This document shows, piece after piece, positions 1 to 8,473 of a DNA stretch of 64,000 nt. The stretch is from assembly GCF_039908645.1 (NCBI RefSeq), contig NZ_CP150917.1, positions 4,041,501-4,105,500 on the forward strand. The letters are read 5' to 3'. Source of the DNA: Pseudomonas helvetica. Lineage in GTDB: Bacteria > Pseudomonadota > Gammaproteobacteria > Pseudomonadales > Pseudomonadaceae. The notes beneath the pieces are model-generated. The model searched no databases. It saw only the letters and a list, made by a program, of their open reading frames with translations, and was not told the origin of the DNA. Position 1 is the stretch's first letter. Each line of letters starts with the position of its first letter. The position numbers and the translations under genes are program-made.

Positions 1-1
1 G

Positions 2-370
2 GCACGCGACCTGACCGAAGGCAGACTGCTTGACCATGCACGATCCCACAACTTGCCAGTACTCGGAATTTGCCGGGGAATGCAGATGATCGCGCACTCG
101 GAAGGCAGCGAACTAAAACCGGTTACAGGTCATGTGCGAACCCGGCATAAGTTGTCGGGACAGATTGTTGCCGAGGTGAACAGTTATCACAGTTTTGCCC
201 TTGCCGACTGCCCGAAAGGGTTTGAGGTCTTGGCGCGAAGTGAAGATGGGGAAATCGAAGCCATTCGACACCTCAACCTGCCTTGGGAAGGCTGGATGTG
301 GCACCCGGAACGAGAGGCGTTTTTTGCATCGCACGACATTCAACGATTGAAGAAGTTGTTCGGTGAATAA
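2..370 (+). CDS. Class I glutamine amidotransferase, probable gamma-glutamyl-CDP-amidate hydrolase (5' end outside window)
   Basis: The reading frame is open from base 2, so the gene starts upstream and only about 122 C-terminal residues are present. The nucleophile elbow GICRGMQ carries the catalytic Cys, and the MWHPERE motif carries the His and Glu of the class I amidotransferase triad. The GICRGMQMIA, NSYHSF and MWHPERE motifs resemble Campylobacter Cj1417, which releases CDP-amidate from gamma-glutamyl-CDP-amidate, more than the PuuD/SpuA type found at 46519-47280. The next gene is a nucleotidyltransferase, the same neighbour as in Campylobacter. The amidotransferase assignment is sure; the substrate is inferred from motifs and context. 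Confidence 0.75.
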   Translation, partial: ARDLTEGRLLDHARSHNLPVLGICRGMQMIAHSEGSELKPVTGHVRTRHKLSGQIVAEVNSYHSFALADCPKGFEVLARSEDGEIEAIRHLNLPWEGWMWHPEREAFFASHDIQRLKKLFGE

Positions 371-455
371 AACCTGTACCCGGCCTGAGAGCTGGTACTT
401 GGCACCCCACTCGCCGAGACGAATTCCATTCGAAAACTCATGAGGTAGAACTGTT

Positions 456-1169
456 GTGAAAGCCATTATTTTGGCTGCCGGACGTGGCAGCCGCATGAAA
501 AGCCTCACGGATGAACGTCCGAAGTGCATGGTCGAGTTGCGTGGCAAGACACTGCTGGAGTGGCAGCTTGTGGCGCTGCGCGCTGCTGGCGTTAGCGAGA
601 TAGCCATCGTTACCGGCTACAAACGCGAGCTGTTGGCAGACCAAGGGCTGATCGAGTTCCATAATTCACGCTGGGCGCAAACCAATATGGTGTCGTCATT
701 GGCGTGTGCTGAAGCCTGGTTGCAGGCAGAGCCGTGCATCGTGAGTTATTCCGATATTTTCTACAGCCCGGCAGCGGTCCAGTCGTTGATGACATGCAAG
801 GCTTCCCTGGCTGTCACCTATGACCCGAATTGGCTGGAGCTTTGGACACAGCGTTTTGGCAATCCATTACTGGATGCCGAAACGTTCCGCCTGACACCCG
901 CTGACACTTTGGCTGAAATCGGCAACAAACCAGAATCAGCAGACGATATTCAGGGCCAATACATGGGGCTTTTGCGCTTCACGCCTGAGGGTTGGGCAGA
1001 AGTCATCCGGCTTCGCTCAGCATTAACCCCGGAGCAGTGTGACAAAGTGCATATGACGAACACCCTTCAGCAAGTCATTGATGCGGGTCGGGTCCCGATA
1101 CACGCCATTCCTTACACAGGAGAATGGGGAGAGGTCGACTCCTCTGAAGACCTCTCCTTGTATCAATAG
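456..1169 (+). CDS. NTP transferase (sugar-phosphate/phosphoglutamine nucleotidyltransferase-like)
   Basis: This is a 237-residue protein with a GTG start. The N-terminal signature LAAGRGSRMKSLTDERPKC is the nucleotide-binding loop and the Lys of the NTP_transferase fold, and YSDIFY carries the metal-binding Asp region. The small size with no hexapeptide tail matches Cj1416-like CTP:phosphoglutamine cytidylyltransferases and choline-phosphate cytidylyltransferases. It lies 85 bp after the amidotransferase on the same strand. Together they suggest the middle two steps of CDP-phosphoramidate synthesis, used to decorate surface polysaccharide. A generic sugar nucleotidyltransferase remains possible. 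Confidence 0.8.
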   Translation: MKAIILAAGRGSRMKSLTDERPKCMVELRGKTLLEWQLVALRAAGVSEIAIVTGYKRELLADQGLIEFHNSRWAQTNMVSSLACAEAWLQAEPCIVSYSDIFYSPAAVQSLMTCKASLAVTYDPNWLELWTQRFGNPLLDAETFRLTPADTLAEIGNKPESADDIQGQYMGLLRFTPEGWAEVIRLRSALTPEQCDKVHMTNTLQQVIDAGRVPIHAIPYTGEWGEVDSSEDLSLYQ

Positions 1170-1210
1170 AATGAGCCGCAATGCTTGATCTGTCGCGATG
1201 ACCCGCAGAC

Positions 1211-1591
1211 TCAGCCCTTGGCCGCCATCGCGGTGACTTCCACGCGCATGCCTTCGACCGCCAGGGCGGCTACGCCAACGGCGGCGCGCACCGGCCAGGG
1301 CTTGGCGAAAAAGCGTTGATAGACCTCGTTGAAGGCGGCGCGGTCGGCCATGTCGGTGAGGTAGATGGTCAAATGCATGACCCGGTCCATGGAACTGCCA
1401 GCCCGTTCCAACGCGACCTTGAGTGCCTGCAGCGTGCACTCGCTTTGCTCGGTGATGCCACCCAACTCCAGGCTACCGTCAGCGCGGGTGGGGATCTGGG
1501 TCGAGACCAGCAGGCCGCCGAAACCGGCAACATCGGAGGAGATGGATTCCGGGTCCAGGTCGGGGATAAAGGTCAGGTCTTGGTTTGCCAT
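1211..1591 (-). CDS. RidA family protein (enamine/imine deaminase-like)
   Basis: This 126-residue Rid/YjgF/UK114 protein starts at the ATG giving MANQDLTF; longer readings add an unrelated tail. The C-terminal segment PVRAAVGVAALAVEGMRVEV keeps the Arg used by RidA-type proteins to hold the carboxylate of the imine substrate, and the final Glu-Val-Thr strand is typical. These cytosolic trimers hydrolyse reactive 2-aminoacrylate or related imines released by PLP enzymes. It stands alone between the nucleotidyltransferase and a diguanylate cyclase, so its substrate cannot be told from context. Confidence 0.88.
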   Translation of the reverse strand: MANQDLTFIPDLDPESISSDVAGFGGLLVSTQIPTRADGSLELGGITEQSECTLQALKVALERAGSSMDRVMHLTIYLTDMADRAAFNEVYQRFFAKPWPVRAAVGVAALAVEGMRVEVTAMAAKG

Positions 1592-1739
1592 GAGAGGATC
1601 TCTTGCTTGAAGTGCTAAAGGGGTGATCGTGTAAACCGCGGCCAGTTTACAACCCCATCGTCTGGGAGCAATCAATGCACGCAACCCTGTCTTCTCGGCG
1701 ACGACTTCGACGCCCAGGCGGGCTCTCGGGCACTGTTGC

Positions 1740-3371
1740 CTAAAGCTTGTAGGTCACATACCGGCCGCGCCCGGTTTTTTTGGCTTGATACATGACGCGG
1801 TCTGCGGCCAGCAGAAGCATATCCGCAGAGCTTTCCCCGTTCCCCAGTGCAATGCCAATCGAAACACCCACGATGCAGACCGTACCGGAAATAAAAAACG
1901 GCGCTCCCAGTGCTTCAATACATTTAGTCGCGACGGTGCTCACGATCTCTTCGGCATCGTCCCCAAGGTCACTCAGCAGAACAACAAACTCATCACCCCC
2001 GATGCGCGCCAAGGTATCGGTCTCCCGGACAACCCGGCGAAAGCGCCTCGCCACTTGCCGCAGCACCTCGTCACCCGCCTCGTGGCCAAGGGTGTCATTG
2101 ATATGCTTGAAGCCATCGAGGTCCATGAACAACAGGCCCACACTCGTCTCTTTGCGTTGTGCCAGAGCCAACACGTGACGAAGCTGGCCCGAGAGATGAT
2201 GCCTATTGGGCAAACCCGTCAACATATCGTGATGAGCAATTTTTTTAAGCTGGGCCTGTTTGTCATCCAGCTTGATCAACAAACGATTGAAGGCCGAGAT
2301 CAAGTGACCGACTTCATCATTGCGAGTGACTGGCAAGGGAGCCAGTGGTCGTTCATCACGCGTCATGCGGTCAGCCTGCGCGGCGGCATGAAACAGATGA
2401 CGAAAGACAAAGTACAGGCCAATGGACGAGAACACGGCGAAAATCAAAATGGATATAAACGCCCCCCTGATCAAGAAATGCTGTGTTCGATCGACAGTTG
2501 CAAAAGCCTCACTGCTGGGCAAACGGGCAACGACGAACCAGCCGGTACTTGGAACCGACGCCATTGCTGAGACCTCCTCGCCCCCTTCGGCGTTGAGCGT
2601 TACCCCCGCACCGCGAAATCCGGCCATGGCCCGATCATGCAGCGCATTGGCGCCGGGAGGCGGCGTTGGCTTGAGCGTCATATCAAGCGCCGAGGATTCG
2701 ACAAACAATCGACTTTCCGGGAAAACCAGCTGGAATCCGCCCGTCGTCTCCCCCATGCGGCTCTGGAGCAAGGAATCCAGAAACCCTGGCGCTGCGAGTG
2801 CCGTGACGCCCACGAGAACGGCTTGAACCCTACCGTGTTCATCCCTGATGGGCGCGGACATCGGCAGCAGCGGTTTTTGGGTTGTTTGATCCACCGCAGG
2901 ACGCCCGACAAATGAACGTCCTGCCCATCCGGCTTCAATGTCATCACGCTCTGCGTAAGGGGTATTGAGTGGCGGTGTCAGGTCGGGATAGCTTGCGAGT
3001 AAATCCCCATTGGCGTTCACGATGTACACATCTGTCGAGAACAACGTCTGGTAGGCGTAATGCTCTTTCAGCCAGGCGCGCAGTCGCTCGGGTTGCTTGA
3101 GGAAATCAACAGGAATGGAGCTGGCAAGGAGCTCAAGCAAACGCTGACGCTGAATGATTTTGTCGTCGATGTCGCGAGCGACATAGGTCGCCAACGCTAA
3201 TTGCTGGCCTTCCACGACCGCGCTCAAATCCTCACGCAGAAAGTCGGTGAGCACGTAATAACGCACGACCGCCCCAAACACGACAATGCACAGCGCCAAT
3301 CCCAACAGCCGAGTGACGACACTGTTGAAGATTCGGGTGAAATTCAAGGGCATATGAGAGTTATTCGGCAT
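1740..3371 (-). CDS. Diguanylate cyclase with extracytoplasmic Cache-like sensor, HAMP and GGDEF
   Basis: This 543-residue inner-membrane protein makes cyclic di-GMP. A first membrane segment (about 20-40) is followed by a periplasmic Cache-like domain (about 50-295), a second membrane segment (about 300-325), HAMP (to about 375) and a GGDEF domain. The GGDEF motif is intact at 458-462, and an inhibitory-site RxxD (RETD, 449-452) lies five residues before it, so product inhibition is expected. There is no EAL domain. A second ATG six codons in could also be the start. It is monocistronic on the minus strand. Confidence 0.93.
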   Translation of the reverse strand: MPNNSHMPLNFTRIFNSVVTRLLGLALCIVVFGAVVRYYVLTDFLREDLSAVVEGQQLALATYVARDIDDKIIQRQRLLELLASSIPVDFLKQPERLRAWLKEHYAYQTLFSTDVYIVNANGDLLASYPDLTPPLNTPYAERDDIEAGWAGRSFVGRPAVDQTTQKPLLPMSAPIRDEHGRVQAVLVGVTALAAPGFLDSLLQSRMGETTGGFQLVFPESRLFVESSALDMTLKPTPPPGANALHDRAMAGFRGAGVTLNAEGGEEVSAMASVPSTGWFVVARLPSSEAFATVDRTQHFLIRGAFISILIFAVFSSIGLYFVFRHLFHAAAQADRMTRDERPLAPLPVTRNDEVGHLISAFNRLLIKLDDKQAQLKKIAHHDMLTGLPNRHHLSGQLRHVLALAQRKETSVGLLFMDLDGFKHINDTLGHEAGDEVLRQVARRFRRVVRETDTLARIGGDEFVVLLSDLGDDAEEIVSTVATKCIEALGAPFFISGTVCIVGVSIGIALGNGESSADMLLLAADRVMYQAKKTGRGRYVTYKL

Positions 3372-3463
3372 GGCCGGAGTGTAGCCGAGGGCGTAGCGCT
3401 TTTGGGTGTTTTCCCTTCACGGCGCGGCCAATCCATCGTCAGGTATCCAGGTTCGAGCACAGG

Positions 3464-4036
3464 CTACTGCTCGGGCGCGACCACCCGAAACTTGATGTTG
3501 ATCTCGTTGGAGACAACCCCGTAATCGGCCCATTCGCCCTCACCGATCTTGAAGTCTCCGCGTTTGAGAATGAACTCGCCATCGAATACGCCGATGGCGC
3601 TCTCAGGCTTCAAGGTGATTTGTGCACCGACCTCGCGGGTAATGCCCTTGAGCGTGAGCTGGCCAGAGACCTCGTAGCGATTGTTGCCGAGCGCCTTCAC
3701 GCTGCTCGATACAAACTTCGCCTCTGGATAAGCCGCCGTGTTGAACCAGGCGGGCTTTTTCAATTCGCTGTTGGCATCGCTGTTCCCGGCATCGATGCTG
3801 TCGAGCTGGATGGTCAGTGTGGCGTGGGCCGCCGAGGGGTTCGCCGAGTTGAAATCGAGGGTGGCCTCGAATTTGCCGAACGTGCCATACACCCTCGCCC
3901 CCATCTGGTTATAGGTGAAGCTGATCTGGCTCGCGCGTGCATTTACTTTCTTGTATTCGACCGCCTGGGCGCCCGCCGTGGTACCGAATACAAGGGCTGC
4001 AGCCAGGATGACAGAACGTGGAAATCGGTGGGTCAT
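3464..4036 (-). CDS. YceI family periplasmic lipid-binding protein
   Basis: This 190-residue protein has a clear signal peptide ending about AGAQA-VEYKK. The mature part is a YceI/lipocalin-like beta barrel (AxxSQISFTYNQMG at the start, KRGDFKIGEGEW near the end) of the kind that binds polyisoprenoids. It follows the cytochrome b561 gene by 25 bp on the same strand, the usual two-gene arrangement for YceI, so the pair is probably co-transcribed. The molecular role is not established for most family members. Confidence 0.92.
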   Translation of the reverse strand: MTHRFPRSVILAAALVFGTTAGAQAVEYKKVNARASQISFTYNQMGARVYGTFGKFEATLDFNSANPSAAHATLTIQLDSIDAGNSDANSELKKPAWFNTAAYPEAKFVSSSVKALGNNRYEVSGQLTLKGITREVGAQITLKPESAIGVFDGEFILKRGDFKIGEGEWADYGVVSNEINIKFRVVAPEQ

Positions 4037-4061
4037 GGGATTATCCGGTCAGTGGCCTGCT

Positions 4062-4622
4062 TCATGGCTTGAGATGCCGAGGGTCAGGCTGGCGCTTTGA
4101 CGGCAGTATGCGCGTCAGCACGTTGTCGCGATCAACGAAGTGGTGCTTGAGCGCCGCGCATGTATGAACGATCACCAGCACCAGCAATGTGTAGTTGAGG
4201 ACTTTGTGCACATCGATGAGACGATCGCCGAGCGCGTCGTCCTTGGGCAGCAGATCCGGCAGCGGCAAGACACCAAACCATGACGTCTGGAAGCCTTTTG
4301 CCGAACTCATCAGCCAGCCGCTGAGCGGAATCGCGAGCATCAGTGCGTACATCACCCCATGCGAAATGTGGGACGCGAACCGCATCACGGGCGACACGGT
4401 CGTCGGCAAGGGCGGAACAGGATGGCCCAGGCGCCAGCCGAGCCGTAGCAGCACCAGAAAAAACAAAGTCACCCCGGCCCACTTGTGCCATGAATACAGC
4501 TTCAGTTTGGTCGGCGAGAACGCAAGTTCAGGCATGTAGTAGCCGAGCGCGAAGGTGCCGATCAGCCCGAGGGCTATCAGCCAGTGCAGGCAAATCGCCG
4601 TGCGGGTGTAACGATCGTTCAT
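4062..4622 (-). CDS. Cytochrome b561
   Basis: This 186-residue integral membrane di-haem cytochrome has four transmembrane helices. Candidate haem-ligand histidines are visible in CLHWLIALG, YSWHKWAG, ISHGVMYA and DVHKVLNY/IVHTCAALKHH. The start MNDRYTRTAI is chosen because GGAG lies five bases before it; a longer frame upstream lacks family similarity. The protein moves electrons between quinol and periplasmic acceptors. It is the first gene of a two-gene unit with the downstream YceI gene. Confidence 0.92.
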   Translation of the reverse strand: MNDRYTRTAICLHWLIALGLIGTFALGYYMPELAFSPTKLKLYSWHKWAGVTLFFLVLLRLGWRLGHPVPPLPTTVSPVMRFASHISHGVMYALMLAIPLSGWLMSSAKGFQTSWFGVLPLPDLLPKDDALGDRLIDVHKVLNYTLLVLVIVHTCAALKHHFVDRDNVLTRILPSKRQPDPRHLKP

Positions 4623-4820
4623 GAGCGCTCCGTGTCGACTGACGACGTGACCGGGTAAAACCTCACTGCCTGACTGCCGGTACATTGTTGATCCGGACCG
4701 GTACTTGCGCAAATGCTTTGACGGCAAGCTTGCCTGCGCAATCGCCTTTTGCCTCGCAGAACCCCTGGCGCCACAATTGTGGTTAAAATGCCGCCCCTTT
4801 CATATTGCCGGCCCTGCCCG

Positions 4821-5759
4821 ATGAACCCTGACGCCCTCGCCATCCTCCGCCAGCATTTACTGACGGCTCTGACCGCTGTCCCCGAAGAAACCCGCCGCGT
4901 GTTCCATGGCCGGGGCCGATGCTGGCCGGGGCTGGAACAACTGACCATCGACTGGATGCAGGGCGTGGTACTGGTCTCGCTGTTCAAGGAGCCTGACCCG
5001 GCGCAGCTCGAGGCATTGAAGCATTTGCTGATGGAGATCGCGCAGTCGCCTGAGTGGGAGAAATCCGGCGCGCATACGTTGCTGCTGCAACACCGCTACC
5101 TGCCGCAAAGCACCACCGAATGGTTGCTGGGGGAAATGGTCGAGGAATGGACGATCACCGAGGGCGGTCTGCGTTATCGCATCGACCTGGGCAAAAAACA
5201 GAACAGCGGCCTGTTTCTCGACATGCGCTACGGCCGCAATTGGGTGCGCGCCAATGCCCAGGGCAAACGCGTCTTGAACCTGTTCGCCTACACCTGCGGG
5301 TTTTCGGTGGCCGCCATCGAGGGCGGCGCGGAGCATGTGGTCAACCTGGACATGTCCCGCGGCGCCCTGAGCCGCGGACGCGACAATCACCGGCTGAATG
5401 GGCACGACTTGAGCAAGGTCAGCTTTCTCGGCCATGACCTGTTCAAATCCTGGGGCAAGGTCATCAACAGCGGCCCTTACGACCTGGTGATCATCGACCC
5501 ACCGTCGTTCCAGAAAGGCAGCTTCCTGCTGACCAAGGACTACCAGCGCGTACTACGCCGCCTGCCGGAACTGCTCACCAGCGATGGCGTGGTACTGGCC
5601 TGCATGAACGACCCGGCCTTCGGCCCGGACTTTCTCATCGACGGCGTGACCCGCGAAGCCCCGAGCCTGCACTTCGAACAACGCCTGGAAAACCCACCGG
5701 AATTTCCCGATATCGATGCGCAAAGCGGTCTGAAGGCGCTGGTGTTCAGGGCAGGCTGA
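4821..5759 (+). CDS. Class I SAM-dependent methyltransferase, RlmI/RlmK-like
   Basis: This 312-residue protein starts at the ATG giving MNPDALAIL. A central region, FLDMRYGRNWV then VLNLFAYTCGFSVAAIEGG, is motif I of the SAM-binding fold as found in RlmI and RlmK. VNLDMSRGAL supplies the acidic ribose-binding residue, and IIDPPSFQKGSF is the catalytic DPP motif. It lacks the PUA domain of RlmI. It probably methylates RNA (23S rRNA cytosine or guanine), but the target is not shown. It is divergently transcribed from cytochrome b561. Confidence 0.82.
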   Translation: MNPDALAILRQHLLTALTAVPEETRRVFHGRGRCWPGLEQLTIDWMQGVVLVSLFKEPDPAQLEALKHLLMEIAQSPEWEKSGAHTLLLQHRYLPQSTTEWLLGEMVEEWTITEGGLRYRIDLGKKQNSGLFLDMRYGRNWVRANAQGKRVLNLFAYTCGFSVAAIEGGAEHVVNLDMSRGALSRGRDNHRLNGHDLSKVSFLGHDLFKSWGKVINSGPYDLVIIDPPSFQKGSFLLTKDYQRVLRRLPELLTSDGVVLACMNDPAFGPDFLIDGVTREAPSLHFEQRLENPPEFPDIDAQSGLKALVFRAG

Positions 5760-6079
5760 TTAGCCATATTAGAATGGTTTGCTCAGCAGTCAGCCTCCTG
5801 AACAACCAGATTCAGGTAGGAAGCAAACACCGGAGCGCAACACCTTCAGTAACTTCCTGCATTGGGCTCGGACGGTTCTCAAACACAAAGTGGACCAGGC
5901 TGATATTCATCGTGTGCTTAAACGATTGAAATACCGAGCGAAAACTCCTATCGGTGTTCAGACCGCGCCATAGGCTTTGAAACCACTCATCAAGGCGACG
6001 TTGACCGAAAGGACCCCGCTCAACCACAATGCCCGAGGTAGCGCCAATGTAGCTACAAATAAACGATGAGGTCATTACC
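5760..6079. other. Intergenic stretch before the toxin-antitoxin operon
   Basis: This 320-bp stretch has no convincing gene. Short open frames on both strands (for example 5779-5973) have no recognisable family, no good ribosome-binding site and no preferred codon pattern. It may hold old, decayed sequence. Its right end carries the predicted RelB operator. Confidence 0.5.
6049..6058. promoter_or_regulatory. Predicted RelB-type operator
   Basis: TGTAGCTACA is a perfect palindrome 21 bp before the antitoxin start. It has the shape of the RelBE operator core (TGTAATTACA) recognised by ribbon-helix-helix RelB/DinJ repressors. This fits autoregulation by the antitoxin-toxin complex; binding itself is inferred. 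Confidence 0.5.
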
Positions 6080-6370
6080 ATGGGTGCATTGCTGAAAACT
6101 ACCGACGTGCGTTGCCGCATTGATGAGGATCTGAAGGTGCGTGCCACTGAAGTCTTAAACGCTTGCGGGCTGAGCATCAGTGACGCCATGCGTCTTTTTC
6201 TCCGTCAGGTCGTTGCAACTCAGGGGCTTCCGTTTGAGGTGCGCGTCCCGTCGGAAAAAACTGCCCGCGCCATGATGGAAGCGCGAGGCATTCGCCAACA
6301 GTTCGACTCGATAGACGACATGCTGAGGGACACTGATGGCGAAACCGGAGAAAAAGCAAAAGCGCGCTGA
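6080..6370 (+). CDS. RelB/DinJ family antitoxin
   Basis: This 96-residue protein has the RelB/DinJ ribbon-helix-helix pattern: a basic beta strand (TTDVRCRIDEDLKVRA) followed by helices with LSISDAMRLFLRQVV. The C-terminal half, which would wrap the toxin, is charged. Its end overlaps the next gene by 35 bp, the usual translational coupling of type II toxin-antitoxin pairs. The antitoxin neutralises the RNase and represses the operon. Confidence 0.9.
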   Translation: MGALLKTTDVRCRIDEDLKVRATEVLNACGLSISDAMRLFLRQVVATQGLPFEVRVPSEKTARAMMEARGIRQQFDSIDDMLRDTDGETGEKAKAR

Positions 6371-6650
6371 ACTGCCAAAGCAGTGTGCTCAAACATCGGA
6401 ATTCAAGAAGTCCTGGGAGCGTTACAAGCGAGCCGGACGCCGTGATATGAATGAAGTCCGGCAGGTGATGGTCATGTTATTTCTGGGGGAGCAACTGCCG
6501 GTCGAGTACCTGGATCATGCTTTGACGGGTGATTGGAGTGGTTTTCGGGAGTGTCATATTGGGGGGGACTTCTTGATGATCTACGAGCACTCACATTCTG
6601 ACTTGATTACATTTGTCGATCTCGGAAGTCATTGGGAACTCTTCAAGTAG
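6336..6650 (+). CDS. YafQ family toxin (ribosome-dependent mRNA endoribonuclease)
   Basis: This 104-residue RelE-superfamily protein has the YafQ pattern SEFKKSWERYKRAGRR, then DHALTGDWSGFRECHIGGDF and a terminal GSHWELF. H61, H74, D78 and H99 match the spacing of the catalytic His, His, Asp and His of E. coli YafQ, so the toxin looks intact. It would cut mRNA in the ribosomal A site when not bound by the antitoxin encoded just upstream. Confidence 0.9.
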   Translation: MAKPEKKQKRAELPKQCAQTSEFKKSWERYKRAGRRDMNEVRQVMVMLFLGEQLPVEYLDHALTGDWSGFRECHIGGDFLMIYEHSHSDLITFVDLGSHWELFK

Positions 6651-6742
6651 GGTTCCGAACGCTAAATTCCAGCGTCCGAGCCTCTTACATCCGACTGTAT
6701 ACGACAGTACCCGTAAGAACTCGAAGTAGCGTGAACTGCCGC

Positions 6743-7423
6743 CTACCCAAGCCGCTCCTGCACAAAAGCCTTGGCTTTGGCCGTCATCTGGTCGAGATGC
6801 CGGTCGCGCTGTTTTTCGGCATCGAGCATCGCCCGCTTCCCGTGTCGTTGCAGCAGATACGTATGGATCTGCCGCACTTCTGTCGAGCGGTAGATCGGCG
6901 CTGTATCCAGCACCCCCATCAAACCGCCCGTGCTGTGATCACGGGTATTCATCAGCACCTGCGGCCCGCGCGCGCCCAGCACCTGAAAGCCCATCGCTTC
7001 GAAACAGGCAACCTTGCCGACCGCACACGCCAGCTCGGCATGCGGATAGCGGCTGAGCATTTCCTGGACCATCGCCCGTGCGACGCCCTGGTGTCGATGA
7101 CTGGCTTGCACCGCCATATAGGCCACGCCGCACGCCTCGGGATCGTCCTTGACCGGCAGATACAGCAAAAAGCCGATGACCTTCGAAGGATCTTTATCAT
7201 CCATCGCGACGATCAATTCGACAGCGATCCCTTTAGACCCGTCGAGCGCTTGCAGATAGAGATGAACCTCGTAGCCGATCGCATATTGATAGACGTTGAA
7301 CAGGAGGTTGCTCGGCGCAATCGCCACCGTGCTGATATCGGTCAGATAGTCGACGACCATCTGCAGAATCTGGTCATTGATAGGCTCGGAGCACGGGGTT
7401 TCGAAGTGGGTGATCGTGAACAT
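6743..7423 (-). CDS. GNAT family N-acetyltransferase
   Basis: This protein is about 226 residues. A central acetyl-CoA loop, ASHRHQGVARAMVQEML, carries the Q/RxxGxG/A pattern of GNAT enzymes, preceded by GVAYMAVQ as beta strand 4. The substrate cannot be read from the sequence. An ATG at 7432 overlaps the stop of the upstream DUF3087 gene as ATGA, but it sits one base from AAGGAGG; the ATG at 7423 has proper spacing and is preferred. The two genes are clearly co-translated. Confidence 0.85.
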   Translation of the reverse strand: MFTITHFETPCSEPINDQILQMVVDYLTDISTVAIAPSNLLFNVYQYAIGYEVHLYLQALDGSKGIAVELIVAMDDKDPSKVIGFLLYLPVKDDPEACGVAYMAVQASHRHQGVARAMVQEMLSRYPHAELACAVGKVACFEAMGFQVLGARGPQVLMNTRDHSTGGLMGVLDTAPIYRSTEVRQIHTYLLQRHGKRAMLDAEKQRDRHLDQMTAKAKAFVQERLG

Positions 7424-7428
7424 CGAAC

Positions 7429-7956
7429 TCATGCCTCCTTCGCCTTTACTGCCGCCAGCCACTCAGGGTTCAACTGATTCTGCTCAGTGTCGATACCCAG
7501 CGCTTCCATGCTCGCCTTGTGCTGGTCGATCTCGCGAGTCATCTGGCTGAGGCTGCTGGTGTTGCCGTCCAGTTGGTGCATTTGCGTCAGCCCCAGGTGA
7601 TAAAAGCGCAGCAGCTTGATTGCGCTCGGGTTACCGGCCTGCACCGCATCGGTGACCTTATGCATGACATTGGTGACGCTCATCAGGCTACGTTTGAGTT
7701 GCCACCCATACACCGCCGCCGCCATCCACGGCTGCGACCAGCCTTTGGTTTTCATCAGCGCCGCGCTAACGATGACAGCGGCAATGACGCCGCCCAGGTT
7801 GAAACGGAAGTTGTCGCCGCCGGGTTCGCCGAATAGCATGACGGCCAAGCCGGACAGCGTCATCGCCAGCAGAATGAAGGTCACGGCGATGATCACGGTA
7901 CTGCGGCGCGTCTGCTGTCGATAGGTTTCGGGGTTCCACGGTTTGATCTCGAACAT
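7429..7956 (-). CDS. DUF3087-like membrane protein
   Basis: This protein has about 175 residues and two predicted membrane segments near the N-terminus (about 20-43 and 52-70), separated by FGEPGGDNFRFN. A long polar helical C-terminus (KLLRFYHLGLTQMHQLDGN) follows. The pattern matches the uncharacterised DUF3087 family of gammaproteobacteria. It is the first gene of a two-gene unit with the GNAT gene. A GTG one codon upstream is an alternative start. Function is unknown. Confidence 0.72.
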   Translation of the reverse strand: MFEIKPWNPETYRQQTRRSTVIIAVTFILLAMTLSGLAVMLFGEPGGDNFRFNLGGVIAAVIVSAALMKTKGWSQPWMAAAVYGWQLKRSLMSVTNVMHKVTDAVQAGNPSAIKLLRFYHLGLTQMHQLDGNTSSLSQMTREIDQHKASMEALGIDTEQNQLNPEWLAAVKAKEA

Positions 7957-8072
7957 CACGGCAGGACTCTTTTGCTAAGTTGAAGACAGGATGCGCGGCA
8001 TTATCGCCCGTAGAGCCCGATACAGACACGCTTAATCACCAGAAACACAACATCAGCCGTAACGCCCCCCCC

Positions 8073-8212
8073 CGTAGCAGCTGCCGAGCCTGCGAGGCTG
8101 CGTTCGGCTGCGAAGCAGTCGTAAAACCTGCGAGCACGGTCTTCCTGAAACACCGCGCCGCCTGACTCTACGACTGCTGCGCAGCCGAACGCCGGCTGCG
8201 CCAGCTGCTACG
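8073..8212. repeat. Inverted pair of Pseudomonas REP-type palindromes
   Basis: Arms at 8073-8123 and 8169-8212 are imperfect reverse complements built around GTAGCAGCTG and GTTCGGCTGCG...GCAGTCGTA. This is a known style of Pseudomonas extragenic palindrome in head-to-head pairs. It lies in the 517-bp gap between the DUF3087 gene and the monooxygenase. A lone half of another repeat (GGCGACAGATCTATT, about 8253) follows it. Confidence 0.75.
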
Positions 8213-8473
8213 AAAAGCATGCGTCGCGGCAGAATTCTGTTAACGGGATAAAGGCGACAGATCTATTCAGGAAAGTACATGGGTTCGAAAAACCGACGAT
8301 CTATAAAACAATGAGTGAGCCGCAACGTAGACGGGTTTAAAGGCTCTGCATCAGATATTTGTATTCAAATGCCAGCTTAATAATATTTTACCGATACCGG
8401 GGTGATCCCTAGTCTTGAGCCCAAGAAATGGCAGGTCGTAACCGACCCTAATCCAACTTCGAAGGGCATAGAG

